A stretch of 64,000 bases of DNA from Megascapheus bottae (lineage: Eukaryota; Chordata; Mammalia; Rodentia; Geomyidae): NCBI GenBank assembly GCA_024803745.1, contig JANJXV010000128.1:2378001-2442000 (forward strand), written 5' to 3'. The notes beneath the pieces were generated by a model, which had not been told where the DNA came from, did no database searches, and was given only the letters and a program-made list of their open reading frames with translations. Below, piece after piece: positions 11,476 through 23,285 of this stretch. Positions within the stretch are counted from its first letter, which is position 1. Every line of letters starts with the position of its first letter. The translations under genes and the position numbers were made by a program.

Positions 11476-11903
11476 GTCCCCGCCCATCACCCCCCAGGCC
11501 TCCCGCAGTGGTTTCTGCTCAGCGTGGTTTCCCGGCTTCGACGCTGGGGGGCGGGCGCCGCTCACAGGAACCTCACAGCCGCCCTGGGGACCAGGTGACA
11601 TTGTGAACAAAAACCTTGACAGATTCAGTTCTGTCTGTCCATCTATTTTATCTACCTGCTCACCTACCTACAGGTGCATATGCATAGCGTGTGCCTTTAC
11701 GCGTGTGTGTATATGGTTATTACATACATAGGTATATATTTATTTCAATTCATCCTTATTTTGCCTTCTAAGAATCTTCTACCTTAAGAATGTTGGAGGT
11801 TCACTGGAGATAACAGTCTTACACATTTTTCTCCGCCTCCACCCCCAGTCCTGGGGCCTCAACCCAGGGCCTGCGCACTGTCCCAGAGATTTTTCTTTTT
11901 CGG

Positions 11904-12126
11904 TGTGTCTTGGGGCTTGAATTTTGGCTTGGGCACTGTCCCTGAGCTGTCTTCAGCTCAAGGCTATCTCCCTACCCTTGAGTCAAATCCCACTTCCCAT
12001 TTTCTAGAGGTTAATTGGAGATAAGAGTCTCAGATCCTTTTGTGCCTGGGCTGGCTTTGAACCTTGATCCTCAGATCTCAGCCTCCTGAGTAGCTGGGAG
12101 TGCAGACGTGAGCCACCGCACCCAGC
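11904..12126 (-). mobile_element. B1-head dimeric SINE
   Basis: Complete; a second partial copy lies at 11800-11885. Confidence 0.85.
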
Positions 12127-12384
12127 TTGTGCCAGAGATTGTTTTGCTTAAGACTTACTTAGCACTCTACTAACCTCCTCTGGGGTATCTGGGATTGCAG
12201 GCAGACAGCATGGAGAGGACAAAAGTGACTCTTGGGGATGTGAGATTTGTGCTGCAAAGAAAGGAAATAACCAGGCCACTGGAGGTCAGGCTGATTTCCC
12301 TACAAAACCTTTCAGCTTTTTTATATAGCTGCAAAGAGTGGCAGATTATTTCACGTAGCAGTGGTGGCTGGCCTGGGAATGAAG

Positions 12385-12518
12385 ATCTATACACCCCAGA
12401 ACAATAGGCTCTTTTCAGGGCTTTTGAAATCTGGCATATAACCAGAGATGGATATATTCACCCCCAAAACATTAGGCCCTTTTCAGGGATTTTGAAGTCT
12501 GGCATATAACCAGAGATT
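12385..12518 (+). repeat. Tandem duplication, about 72 bp
   Basis: Two copies of 'cttttcagg.cttttgaa.tctgg' and 'catataaccagagat'. Confidence 0.9.
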
Positions 12519-12795
12519 TTACTTCCTTGGAAGAAGAAAGTAGAAGTAGAGAGTCAACTAAGTAGGTAAAAAAAAATACACAGTCTTAGTGAAGATTAAA
12601 ATATGGCGCGCTCTCTCGAGCATTCTCTCTCTTGCTCTCTCCTTTTTATTCTTTCTTTTTTTTTTATTTTGGCTTTCAGTATTCTTTGGAGGAAGAGGAA
12701 GAAAAAACTGGTTCATTTTGTGATCTAGCTCTAGAAAAGGAGAATTTGACTTGTACATTGTGTAGAGTGTGTGTGTGTGTGTGTTTGTGTTTGTT

Positions 12796-13008
12796 TTCCT
12801 TGGGCTTGAACTTAGGATCTGGGCCCTGTCTCTGAGCTTTTGTTCTCAAGGCTACCACTTTGAGCTGCAGCTCTACTTCTGACTTTTTGTGTGTGATTCA
12901 TTGGAAATAAGAATCTCATGGTCTTCCCTGCTGGGACTGGTTTGAAACTGCAGTCTTTAAATCTAAACCTCCTAGGTAGCTGAGATTACAGTTGTGACCC
13001 ACTGACAA
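12796..13008 (-). mobile_element. B1-head dimeric SINE, diverged
   Basis: Tail carries a short TG tract at 12769-12791. Confidence 0.75.
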
Positions 13009-13009
13009 T

Positions 13010-13705
13010 TGATTGATTAATTTTCTTCTTTTTTATCCTCTGTTTCAGTCTTTGCCATTTAATAAGTTGATCTTATTGTTGTATATTTGCAATGATTGAT
13101 GATAAATGATTTATGTACACCTCATCTTTGTGTCTTCTGTATTTTTTTCTGTAATTTATCTCTGTCATCATTTGATTTCAGAGATTATTTCATGCATTGC
13201 TATCCTGAAAATTGTAATTAGGATCTTAAAATAACCTTTTTTTAAATCATATTGCCATAGTTTCGATATTTACTCTCACCTTTTCATGTTTATCTTTTTG
13301 ACAACATCACCGTGTTGTGTGTTGTTTAAAACAGACATGTAAAGATTTGTGCATCTGTCTATGTAATATATAGAGCGAAAACCAGAAGTTTCAAATTATG
13401 CCCCCCCCCAAAAAAAAAGAAAATAAAAGAAATAACCAACCCTTTTGGGGCTAGAGGAGTGGCTCACTTGTTAGAGTGCTGACTAAACACCAAGTTCAAG
13501 TCCTGGTATGGGGCCTAAAATTTAAAAGAAATTTTGCCATGGTGACAATTGTAACTTGCTTTGATTGTCAGCACTTTGTGTCTGAGTTACTTCCCTGAAT
13601 CCTCTCAGCTTCAGGGATGGTCCAGAGCATTTCCTGTCCAATTTCTGCTGGAAAATTGATATCCTCAATCACCCAGGAATGCACTTCCTTCCCTCCCATG
13701 TTTTT
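13010..13705. other. AT-rich intergenic sequence
   Basis: Holds one ID-like fragment (13445-13515); no gene seen. Confidence 0.5.
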
Positions 13706-13707
13706 CT

Positions 13708-13940
13708 TTTTTTTTTAAATATATTTTTTATTGTAATTAATAGAAGGGTTACATGATATTTGCCAGATAAATGGTGCATTAATTCCCACACATTGATACC
13801 CTTTCACATGTCATGGTCCCCATTTCCCTTCCCCCCTCCCCCACCCCTCATCTTGTTTATAACCCAGAATTCCATTAGAGATACAGTAAGACATTTTGTA
13901 ATGGTAATAGTCTCAAATGTTTATGTATATGAAGAATTAT
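13708..13940 (-). mobile_element. L1-like 3' end fragment
   Basis: T-rich start, then 'tggtgcattaattcccacacattgatacc' type sequence shared with the small insert at 29565-29703. Confidence 0.55.
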
Positions 13941-14050
13941 GTAATAATAATCAAAAAGCTTACTTGTGTGCCCTGGAAAATAAAAACAAATGAACTTACA
14001 GAGGAAGAGTTCAACAACACTTCCTGCTCATAGAATAGTTTTGCCAAACG

Positions 14051-14195
14051 GATGTTGGAACTCAAGACCTTGCACTTGTACACAGGCGCTGTACCACTTG
14101 AGCCACGCCCCCAGCATCTTCTTTCAGGTCTGGTTTCCTACCCCTTGGAGCCGCCTTAGACCTAGGATCACAGACATAGCCCCACATGCCCAGCT
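14051..14195 (-). mobile_element. SINE fragment
   Basis: tRNA-like part (ctgtaccacttgagccacgcccccagc) followed by B1-like sequence. Confidence 0.6.
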
Positions 14196-14199
14196 GACA

Positions 14200-14924
14200 C
14201 ATTGAAATGCTCAGGCTGCAGCCACGCCCAGCCCACGAGGAACACACCCACAGATGCCAGGGCTTGGAATATCTGCCCTGTGATGATTGACAGCCCTTGG
14301 CACTCTTGGGGCAGGGGTGGAACCTTTAAGGGGCGTGGCCTAGGCAGAAGCTGGGCCCTTGGAGGCTGTTTAGTGAGGAGGTTGGTCTGTGGGGTGTGGC
14401 CTAGTGAACAGATGGTAGGCCTGGCTCCTGTTTACCTGCCACCACTGGAGGAAGGGGGACTGCACTGCCAGAAACCCTCCTCAGGGTCCGGTTACCTAAG
14501 CCTCTGTTTCCCCACGCTGTCACTGTTGGAATGAACACGTGGCTCAACCTTTTTTCCCACACACACCAACCCCACTGGCAGCTGTCTTAGCTTGTTATAC
14601 CAGGGCTCTAGGCCAGAGGGTGGGAACACAGAGAAGGGAGGGGCTGGGAAGCTAAGTCTGTGTTTAGCCCCAACTCCCCTAGGGTGTCCTTGGGAAAACC
14701 CTTTTGAGAGTGGGAAGAAAAGAACAAATGGCAGCTGAGCCCAGCAGGGAGCGGTGAAAACCAATGCCAGGACTGGGATGTCTCTGGGGATTTCCTAAAG
14801 GTCATTATTATGACCTTGGACAGCCCCTGGCAGGCCAGATTTCAGAAGAGGGAGACACAAGACCCCTAAGCCAGGGCTAGGTCCAAAGTTCAAGCCCCAG
14901 GATTGGTGCATGTGTGCGCGTGCG

Positions 14925-14925
<1 letters not shown>
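14200..14925. other. No recognised feature
   Basis: GC-moderate unique sequence; open frames without known motifs. Confidence 0.5.

Positions 14926-14929
<4 letters not shown>

Positions 14930-14962
<33 letters not shown>
14930..14962 (+). repeat. (CA)n microsatellite
   Basis: Follows a SINE 3' end (caagccccaggattgg). Confidence 0.9.
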
Positions 14963-14965
<3 letters not shown>

Positions 14966-15107
14966 ACTGAGGTCTCAGATGAGACTCCCGTCCAGAATTC
15001 ATCCGAACCACATAAACAGGAAGATTATGAATCTAAGGGCTATTCAAGACAAAGGTAGTGAGACTTTGACCCTAAGACCAAAGTAAAAACAGAATTTTCT
15101 TCTGAGG

Positions 15108-15350
15108 ATCACAGTTCAAAGCCAGCCCAGGCAGGAAAGTCTGTGAGACTCTTACCTCTAATAAACTACTCAGAAAAAGCCAGGTCATTTGGGGCTGGGA
15201 ATGTGGCTTAGTGGTAGAGTGCTTGCCTAGCATGCATAAAGCCCTGGGTTCAATTCCTCAGTACCATATAAACAGAAAACCTGCAAGTGGCACTGTAGCT
15301 CAAGTGGAAAAGTGCCAGTCTTGAGTAAAAGTAGTTCAGGGACGTCCCCA
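15108..15350 (+). mobile_element. B1-like half followed by ID-head dimeric SINE
   Basis: A B1 head (15108-15185) runs into a complete ID-head SINE (15190-15350). Confidence 0.8.
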
Positions 15351-15915
15351 AAGACCTCCAAAGAGCTGAATCCAATGAAAGCACAGGAGTCTTTTCTTGC
15401 AAGCTGGAGCCTAGACTCACAACCATCGGCAATGCAGCAGGTCAGAGTTGAGAGCCCCCCACTCCTTTGTTTCCAGGGTTTTTATAACATTCTGACCATA
15501 TGGTGCTACTTGACCATGTACAGGGGCCAATAGGATTGTAACATTCATGCAGAACTGCACAATTTCCTTACATCACAGTGAGTGGCCATTCAAATCATAA
15601 CCTGTTTCTGGGGAGTCATTTGAATTGCCCTATCTTTTTCTACTTGACTTTGGCGCGCAGTTTTGGTGGCAAGAGGAGGAGTCAGCAGCTGTGGCAGGAA
15701 GGGTGGGGCAGCTGCCCTTATGTCTCTTCCTGATTGGGCTCCTGCACTTAGTTCCTTGCCTTTTGTTCCTGAGTTCTGTTATGGGGAGTTTACAGTTCCC
15801 AGCTTGTTTGGGAACTTCTGTGTTGAGTTTCTATGGGGTCTGGGTTAGTTTAAGTAACATAAGATTCATGTTTCACAAGTTACCCACTCAATTGTGTTCA
15901 TCCTGGGATGAGAAA
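15350..15915. other. No recognised feature
   Basis: Unique sequence; may hold an old LTR but no ends were found. Confidence 0.4.
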
Positions 15916-15917
15916 GT

Positions 15918-16150
15918 AGCTGGTGGAGGTGGCTCACACCTGTCATCCTAGCTGCTTAGGAGGCTGAGATCTGAGGATCGCGGTTCAAAGCCAGCCCAGG
16001 CACAAAAGGACCTGAGACTCCAATTAACCTCTAGAAAAGGGGAAGGGGGGCTTGGCTCAAGGGTAGGGTGGTAGCCTTGAGCTGAAGAGCTCAGGGACAG
16101 CGTCCAGGCCGAGTACAAGCCCCATGACACCACCACCCCCCCCCCCAAAA
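15918..16150 (+). mobile_element. B1-head dimeric SINE
   Basis: Complete, C/A-rich tail. Confidence 0.85.
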
Positions 16151-16154
16151 AAAA

Positions 16155-16775
16155 TACACAAACGTGGTGTGATTAGGCTTCTGTAACCTTTGGCCTTTAG
16201 GTGGGAGGAGACATGGCGTTTTGACACAGGTTCCTGCTCTTCAGCTGAGGCTTGCCTGGAGGCTCCCCACGTAACACAAGCAAACCTGAAACTCAGACCT
16301 TCCTACTTGAGCTCCCCAAGTGCTAGAATTGTAGGCATATGTTACCATACCTGGTTCTTTTGAACTTAAAAAAAAAAATCTTTTGTAATGAAAGGTTCTT
16401 GCTTGACTTAGGCCCAAAGCACTCATCAATCCCTATGATGTGTGCTTCTCCATCTGGTAGCATAAAGCATTAGATTGGAAAAGCAAACATGACTTCGCTT
16501 CACCCTTGGATCTGCTGTGCACGTGTAACAGTGTTAAAGGTGAAGGGAAAGTTACAGCAACCATCCCAGAAGCCACTGAGGTCTGGAAAGGCAAGGATGA
16601 GAACGCTATCCAAACAACCGGCTCAGAGCTCGGCAGAGCAACCTTCTTTTCATCACTTATATTGGCAACAGAACAGAGTTCAGCGCTCTTTCTCCTGTGA
16701 CATATTTATTTGCACTGAAATGCTGTTTGATGTGATTCAGTGATCTGAGCCAGGCTAGCACAGTACCAATGAGAT
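16155..16775. other. No recognised feature
   Basis: A B1-like fragment near 16300-16360; the open frame at 16489-16743 has no recognisable domain. Confidence 0.45.
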
Positions 16776-16779
16776 AAGA

Positions 16780-17440
16780 TTAGCTTTCTTGTTTCCATAT
16801 CCTGGAACTCATTTCCCTTAGCTTCTTCCTGTATGAACATATGCACGTAGTTTTGAGTTATTGTGTTTTACTGCTAGGAAAATCCTAGGCTCATATTAAT
16901 TATGATAAATGAGGGAAACCATGGAGCCTATGTTTCTTGGGTCTGGTTTACTTCACGTAATATGATTTTTTTCCCAAGTCCTTACAAATGGGGAAATGTC
17001 ATTCTTTCTGATGGCAGCATAGAATTCCATTGTTTAATATATACTGTACCTTTTTAATCCATTCGTCTACCGAGGGGCATCTGAGTTGGTTCCATATCTT
17101 AGCTGTGGTGAATATTCCGGACATTTGGATAAGTACCCAGCAATGGAATTGATGGGTCATCGGGGAACTCTATGCTTAGCCTTTTGAGGAACTGATGGTT
17201 GTTGTTTTTAATGTTCTATGTGAGGGTATTTCTTCGCTGTTCTTTTTTCTCATTTTCTTTTCCTTATGGTTTATCCTCTGTTGCTGTGTCTGACTTTGGT
17301 ACCTAGTATATTTATTTGCTTATATGAATCAGGGAAGGGAAGGGGAAAAACAAGATGATGAGTCAAAGGATGAACGAAATGTAACTAACCCCTCTATATT
17401 ATCACTATGATAATAAAAATTAATTAAAAGAAAAAAACTA
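16780..17440 (+). mobile_element. L1 remnant with inverted 5' part
   Basis: 16780 to about 17200 is L1 ORF2 end/3' UTR in reverse. 17210-17440 is forward L1 3' end finishing in an A-rich tail. The order fits twin priming. No clear target duplication was found. Confidence 0.6.
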
Positions 17441-17469
17441 ATTTTCTTTCTAATGATTAATATTTAGGG

Positions 17470-17708
17470 GAGAGGGGTCAGTCAAGTGCCTTGAACCTCA
17501 GGCCTGGGCGCTGTCTCTGAGCTTTTCTGCTCAAGGCTACCGCTCTACCACTTGAGTCACAGCTCCCACCTCCATCAGTTTCTGTAGGCCAATTAGAGAT
17601 AAGAACCTCTTGGACTTTTCTTCCTTACGCTGGCTTGGAACCCTTATCCTCAGATCCCAATCTTCTAAAGTAGCTAAGATTAACAGGCATGAGCCACCAG
17701 TGTCTGAG
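17470..17708 (-). mobile_element. B1-head dimeric SINE
   Basis: Complete, next to the L1 3' fragment. Confidence 0.85.
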
Positions 17709-17711
17709 TTG

Positions 17712-17985
17712 TTTTTTTTTTTTTAAGACTTTATTAACATTGATTTTTACATCATATTTTAAATGACAAGTTTAACATACAAGGGTTCAAGGAGGGAATC
17801 TCTATTTACAATCACTGGGACTTAGTATTTAGAACTTAATCACAATTAGGCTAAGGGTTTGTATGTCATTGAAACATTAATTTATGAAATAAAACATTAT
17901 GTCTATAGAGTCATAGGTTTTTATGTCTATATAGTTACGTTTGTATTTCCATTACCATTTTTTTAAATCTTTTTTTAGACCATCT
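17712..17985 (-). mobile_element. L1 3' UTR fragment
   Basis: Matches by eye the 3' UTR of the L1 at 44925-45170 (e.g. 'attaacattgatttttacatca', 'aaaacattatgtctatagag'). The poly(A) end is the T-run at 17711. Confidence 0.75.
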
Positions 17986-18314
17986 GCTCTATGTTTATTT
18001 AGGCATTTGACTTGTGTCCTGTACAAGTTAATCAATCCCCAAACACTGGCTGATGGATAAACAAAGCCCTTGGTTTCATATCTTGCAAAGTTCATGGGGA
18101 GGTAAAGTAAACCTTCAGCAATATTTATATTTAAGAATCACCAGCTGTTGCATGTTCCTGGAGACTTCCTGGAGCCTATGCCTAGAGACACAGGCCTTTC
18201 AAAGCAGCCTGAGAATGATGAAATCAGAGCCCACAGATTCTGGTAAGTGCCAATTGCTCCCCAACTAAACTTGTACTGAAACTACATTGAAGAACATATC
18301 CGGTGAATATTTTG

Positions 18315-18540
18315 GTAAATGTCCTGGGACTTGAACTCATTGCCTCGGTGCTGTCCCTGAGTTTTTCTTGCTGAAGGCTGGCACTGTATCAGTTGAACCA
18401 TGGCTCTATTTCTAGCTTCTGGGTGGTTCCTTGGAAATAGTCTCACGGACTTTCTTCCCCAGCCTGGCTCCAAAACCCTCAGATCTCAGCCTCCTGAGGG
18501 GCTAGAATGCCAGGTGGGAGCCACTAGTACCCAGCTACCA
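18315..18540 (-). mobile_element. B1-head dimeric SINE
   Basis: Complete. Confidence 0.85.
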
Positions 18541-18914
18541 TTTTACTGTTACCAGTTGACTGTGCAAATATCCCTGTTATGAAAGTCAGGGTAATCATTA
18601 CAAATGCTGCTTATTACATCCTGTATATTTCCATTAGAGCTGTAATTTCTGGTATTTAAAGATGAAGAATATGATAACCACTGTTCACCTCCACAAAAAC
18701 TTACGCAAAGGCTTTCTTGGTACTAGGTATCTTCTTAGTATGTTAGATATGTGGAGTGATTGAATCTTAATAGTTTTTGAATGCACTGAGCTTCCAGTGA
18801 TTTTCTTTCATTACTCTTCCATTGTAGAGAAAAGGGTGAGTTCTTGTGTCTTTTGCCACAGTGCTGGGCATTTGACAAGACAGAATACTAAAGATACTTT
18901 GTTGTTGTTATCAC

Positions 18915-19130
18915 TATTGATCCTGGGACTTGAACTCAGGGCCTGGGCCCTGACCCTGAGAGTTTCTGCTCAAAGTTAACACTCTACCACTGGAGCCACA
19001 GTTCCACTTTCAGTTTTCTGATGGTTCATTGGAGATACGAGTCTCATGGACTTTCTCGCCCAGGCTGGCTTTGAATCGAGATCCTCAGATCTCAGCCTCC
19101 TGCGTAGCTGGGATGACAGGCTTGAGCACC
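18915..19130 (-). mobile_element. B1-head dimeric SINE
   Basis: Complete. Confidence 0.85.
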
Positions 19131-19670
19131 AGCGTGGAGCAAGACCACGGGCAGAGGGCAGAATGAAGACCCTCACGTCACAGGGAGCAGAAATCAATAT
19201 GGTCATGCCCGGAAGACGAGCCAGGACAGATCAACTCCCTGCCACCTTGACCAGCCAATCAGTCTTCAGCATCTCTCAGCTCAACTAGCTCCTTAGATTC
19301 ACCCACTGGTGAAACCACCCCCTTCTCCATTTGACTGGTGTCTGGAACATTCTCCCACACACACCTGGAGTTTCCTGGGCTTAAGTCAGCTCCCCGCCCT
19401 TGTTAATTTCATGTCTCTGTCCCCCAAGACTCCAACATCTTTTAATTTATTGATTTGGGGGGGCAATCACATGAGTTACAATGGGGGATCAGAGGTTCCA
19501 GAACACAATGTCCTCTGGAAGGTTCAGGTCCAACAGAGTTAATCCCCCAATTTAAAAGTACGCAAGTCAGTCCAGCGTGCAAAGTTCAGGCACTGGACTT
19601 ACTTTAATAAAGGTTCTCAGGTTATATCAATATACAGAAACTACATAAACCTTTCATGTGTATGTGTCTA
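19130..19670. other. Unassigned sequence, possibly LTR-derived
   Basis: Contains ccaatcag, GC-box-like ctccccgccc and AATAAAGG in an LTR-like order; ends not found. Confidence 0.25.
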
Positions 19671-19671
19671 T

Positions 19672-19905
19672 CAGTCCTGGGGCTTGAACTCACCGACTGC
19701 AGGCTATCCCTGAGCTTTTTTTGGCTTAAAGGTAGTGCTTTAAACTTTGAGCCACAGCTCCACTTTCGGCTTTCTTGCTGGTTCATTGAAGAGGAGAGCC
19801 TCGAGGACTTTCCTGCCCAGGCTGGCTTTGAACCGAGATCCTCAGTCTCGGCCTCCTGAGTATTTAGGAGAAGTAAAGGTGTGAAGCACTGGTGCTAGGC
19901 CATAT
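19672..19905 (-). mobile_element. B1-head dimeric SINE
   Basis: Complete. Confidence 0.85.
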
Positions 19906-19927
19906 ATCTTTTTATATTATTATTATT

Positions 19928-20125
19928 GGCAGTCCTGGGGCTTGAGCTCAGGGCCTGGGCACTGTCCTTGTCTCAAGGCTGGTGCTCTACCTCTTGAGCA
20001 ACAGCTCCACTTCTGGCTTTTGGTGTTCACTGGAGACCACAGTCTCACAGGCTTTCACACCTCACTCTTCAGATCTCGGCAACTTGAACAGCTAGGATGA
20101 CAGTGTGAGCCGCCAGCGCCCGGCT
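19928..20125 (-). mobile_element. B1-head dimeric SINE
   Basis: Tandem neighbour of the previous one. Confidence 0.85.
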
Positions 20126-20554
20126 CCAGGATGTTTTATTTTAATCAGTGTGACTCGTGTTATATTTCCAGCATGGGTTTTATTTCTCACAAATTGACTG
20201 TCCTATGCCAAAGGGACAGTCCTAGCCAGCTTGTCCTTCCAATTTTAATGTATGATTTCTTTGTCACTGTAATGATAACAGAATATGAATCTGGATGAGT
20301 CTTGCATCATGTGGAAATTCCCACGAGTATCAGAACAAATTGTACCTTGACAGTCATACCAAACCGTGCTGGCATGTCGTTTATCATTATTCAATTCCAG
20401 ACATATTTATGACTAAAGTACGCTGTATTTTTTTTCTCGGTTGTGGGACCCAGCTTATACGTTGTATCATTAATGAAGCTGAGAGCAAGAACTTTTCCAA
20501 GTGATCTTTCAGAAAGAGAGTGGTTATGTCTGAATTTAATTTAGATAATAGAAG

Positions 20555-20782
20555 GTGGGCACAGTGGTACACACCTGTAATCCTAGCTACTCAGGAGGCA
20601 GAGATCTGGGGATCATGGTTCAAAACCAGCCTAGGCAAGGAAGTCTGTGACACACCTATCTCCCAGGAACAAACCCAAAAAATATGGAGGTGGAGTTATG
20701 GCTCAAGTGGTAGAGCACCAGCCTTGAGTGAGAAATCCAAGTGACAGTACAGGTCCCGAGTTCCAACCTCAGCACCAAAATA
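20555..20782 (+). mobile_element. B1-head dimeric SINE
   Basis: Complete. Confidence 0.85.
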
Positions 20783-22045
20783 ACCATCTAAATTCAAGAT
20801 CAATGAGCAAATGCACACTTCTTCCACATGGAAATTGACATGCAGCCTGGGAATCCTTTGTCTTCGCAGGCTTGTTCACCTCTGGAAAATTTCCTGGCCC
20901 AAACTAAGACACCTCCATTGAGAAACAGGCTCCATGTTGCACCACACACCTGACACCTGGATTGTAGGATTATGTCACCAGGACTCACATGTCGAGATTG
21001 AACACAGAGACATTTCTCCACTTGCATGCCTTCTCTGGCAGCGTGTACTGTAGTCCAACTCAGTAGGGATGTCGACCATGTTTCAGAAAGTCCTGAAGAG
21101 ATGACATGACTCTCTTTTTTGTGCCAGTCCCGGGCCTGGGTACTGTCTCTGAGCTCTTTTATTCAGTCTGGCTCTCTCTACCACTTGAGCCACAGCTCCA
21201 CTTCTAACATTTTGCTGGTTCATTGGGCATAAGAGTCTCAAGGGCCGAGAGAGTGGCCTAGTGTTAGAGTGCTTGCCTTGAATGCACAAAGTCCTGGGTT
21301 CAATTCCTTGGTATTACATACACAGAAAAGGCCAGAAGTGGGCTGTAGCTCAAGTGGCAGAGCACTAGCCTTGAGCAAGAAGTGTCCAAGGACAGTGGCC
21401 AGGCCCTGAGTTCAAGTGTCAGGACTGATAAAAAACAGAGCCTCCTGGTCTTTCTTGCCCTGGTTGGCATTGAACCTGAATCCTCAGCTTCCAGCCTTCT
21501 GAGTATCTGAGATTACAGACGTCAACACTAGCACTCAATCTAATCTCCCAATCGATAGATGAGACGTTTTCATGGTCTCTGTATGCAGTTTGGCAAGAAA
21601 ATACAAAATAACTTTAAAAGGTTATAGGGAAGATGAGTGTAAAACAAACCCACCCACCCAAATCCTCCTCCTCCATCCCCCAGGTCCTCTGTGGGATGAG
21701 TCCAGGTCTCCTTCCACAGTCAGGGTCACCCTTGAATCAAACTCTCTGGATCCAACAGCGAGCGAGTGGGAGGGTGTATTTGTGAGTCTAGAACCTTCTC
21801 AGTGTCTGCTCAACCTAGGGTCACAGGACAGGGAATTAGAAGCATTCAGAGCCAGAAATGATGGAGCCCCGTGACTGAGGTCATGTTCCCATGGTGTGTG
21901 ACCTGTCACCCGTCTCATGGCCTATGGTGTGTAAGTCAGCTGACCAGCAGAAATACCACTGGAGACATCCCCAAGCCAGCCTTGACTCAAGAACATACTT
22001 TTAATTGTACTGGTGTGTATGGGGGGTGGGGGTGGAGGATGTGCC
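20782..22045. other. Mostly unique sequence left of the CLEC2 duplication
   Basis: Apart from the nested SINEs at 21118-21533, no gene or repeat was recognised. Confidence 0.45.
21118..21533 (-). mobile_element. B1-head dimeric SINE split by another SINE
   Basis: Halves at 21118-21242 and 21438-21533; a plus-strand ID-head SINE occupies 21243-21437. Confidence 0.85.
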
Positions 22046-22049
22046 GGCT

Positions 22050-22268
22050 CTGGGGCTTGAACTCAGGGCCTGAATGCTGTCTCTGAGCTTTTCACTCAAG
22101 ACTGGTGCTCTACCACTTCAGCCACAGCTCAACTTCTGAGTTTTTGCTGGTACCTTGGAGATACCAGAATCTTGGATTTTGTTTTCCAGGCTGGCTTTGA
22201 AGCGCGATTCTCCATTCTAAATATCTTGAGTAGCTGAGATTATAAGCATGAGCCACTGGCACCTGATG
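22050..22268 (-). mobile_element. B1-head dimeric SINE at unit A left edge
   Basis: Partner of 28788-29005. Confidence 0.9.
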
Positions 22269-22544
22269 CTTGACTTAATTAGGTGTCAAGAGTTAGAAGA
22301 GATTAGAAGGAGAATGACAGAAAACAAAGCTATAGGTTGAAATGACCTTGCTTAATTTCCACGTCCAGTGGTGGACAGCAAATTAGGAAATCTGTGTGAA
22401 GCTTTGTGCTGTAATTTATTTGGTCTAGTGTGACTCAGAAGGATTAGTTCGTTGTTAGATGAAGAATTGGAATGAGGGAGAAGAGTGAAAAGATGAAAAC
22501 GATCAAGACTCATTGAAGTGCCATGACAGGGGCTGGCAACTCAC

Positions 22545-22735
22545 TCTGCCATCCCAGCTAATCAGGAGGCTGAGATCCAAGGATCAGGGTTCTAAGCCAG
22601 CCCGGGGCAGAAATCCATAAACTTCTTATCTCCAACAAACCAGCAACGAGGCAGAAGTGGAGGTGTGGCCCAAGTGGTAGAGCACCACAAAAGCACAGGG
22701 ACAGTGCCCAGGCCCTGAGTTCAAGCCCCAGGACC

Positions 22736-22737
<2 letters not shown>
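22545..22737 (+). mobile_element. B1-head dimeric SINE
   Basis: Partner of 29250-29455. Confidence 0.9.

Positions 22738-22782
<45 letters not shown>
22738..22782 (+). repeat. (CA)n microsatellite, unit A
   Basis: SINE tail; the equivalent in unit B is 29456-29504. Confidence 0.95.
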
Positions 22783-22784
<2 letters not shown>

Positions 22785-23075
22785 GTGATCCCTTGCACTG
22801 CTAGGTAGACATGGTGAATTGAAACCATTTTACAACTTCTTGACGGTAAAGATAGTTGTGAAAATGAAAGACAGAACTGATGAGTTTCAGGTGGGAAATG
22901 TGTAAATCCCCCATCTTTTCAGATACTATGGGCCTTTGAAGGTGGCTGTGTCACCCACATATGTGGGTAATTGACTCATATTCCCCATGTGCTCTGACAC
23001 CCCCACCCCCAGAGAACCCCGGAACAGAAGTGAGCAACTTTTCCCTCCAGTAGCATCACAGTACTTACTGTGAAA

Positions 23076-23081
23076 TTTATT
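23076..23081 (-). promoter_or_regulatory. Poly(A) signal of CLEC2 copy A
   Basis: AATAAA on the gene strand, at a reasonable distance after the stop. The matching place in copy B (about 29955-29965) reads AATGAA. Confidence 0.55.
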
Positions 23082-23134
23082 CATTGTACAGCAAATAAAT
23101 ACAGAGTCCCTATGCCCCAAAATATACAGGCTCT

Positions 23135-23285
23135 TTTTTCCCCCCCAATTCTAAGGCTTGAACTCCCTGCCTGGCCACTATCCTTGAGATCTTTGGCTCG
23201 AGGCTGGCTTCGATCCCAGGTCCTCAGATGTCAGTCTTTTGCATAGCTGGGATTCTAGGCATGTGCTATTAGGATCCCAGCTACA
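23135..23285 (-). mobile_element. SINE overlapping the CLEC2 A stop codon
   Basis: Sense to the gene. The head (agctggg..gcacatgcctagaatcccagct) supplies the last codons and TAG. Confidence 0.8.

Noticed and set aside
12195..12407. Frame starting MQADSMERTKVTLGDVRF as a second exon of the CpG-promoter gene
   Set aside because: The acceptor region looks SINE-derived, joining exon 1 gives a quick stop, and no good donor follows.
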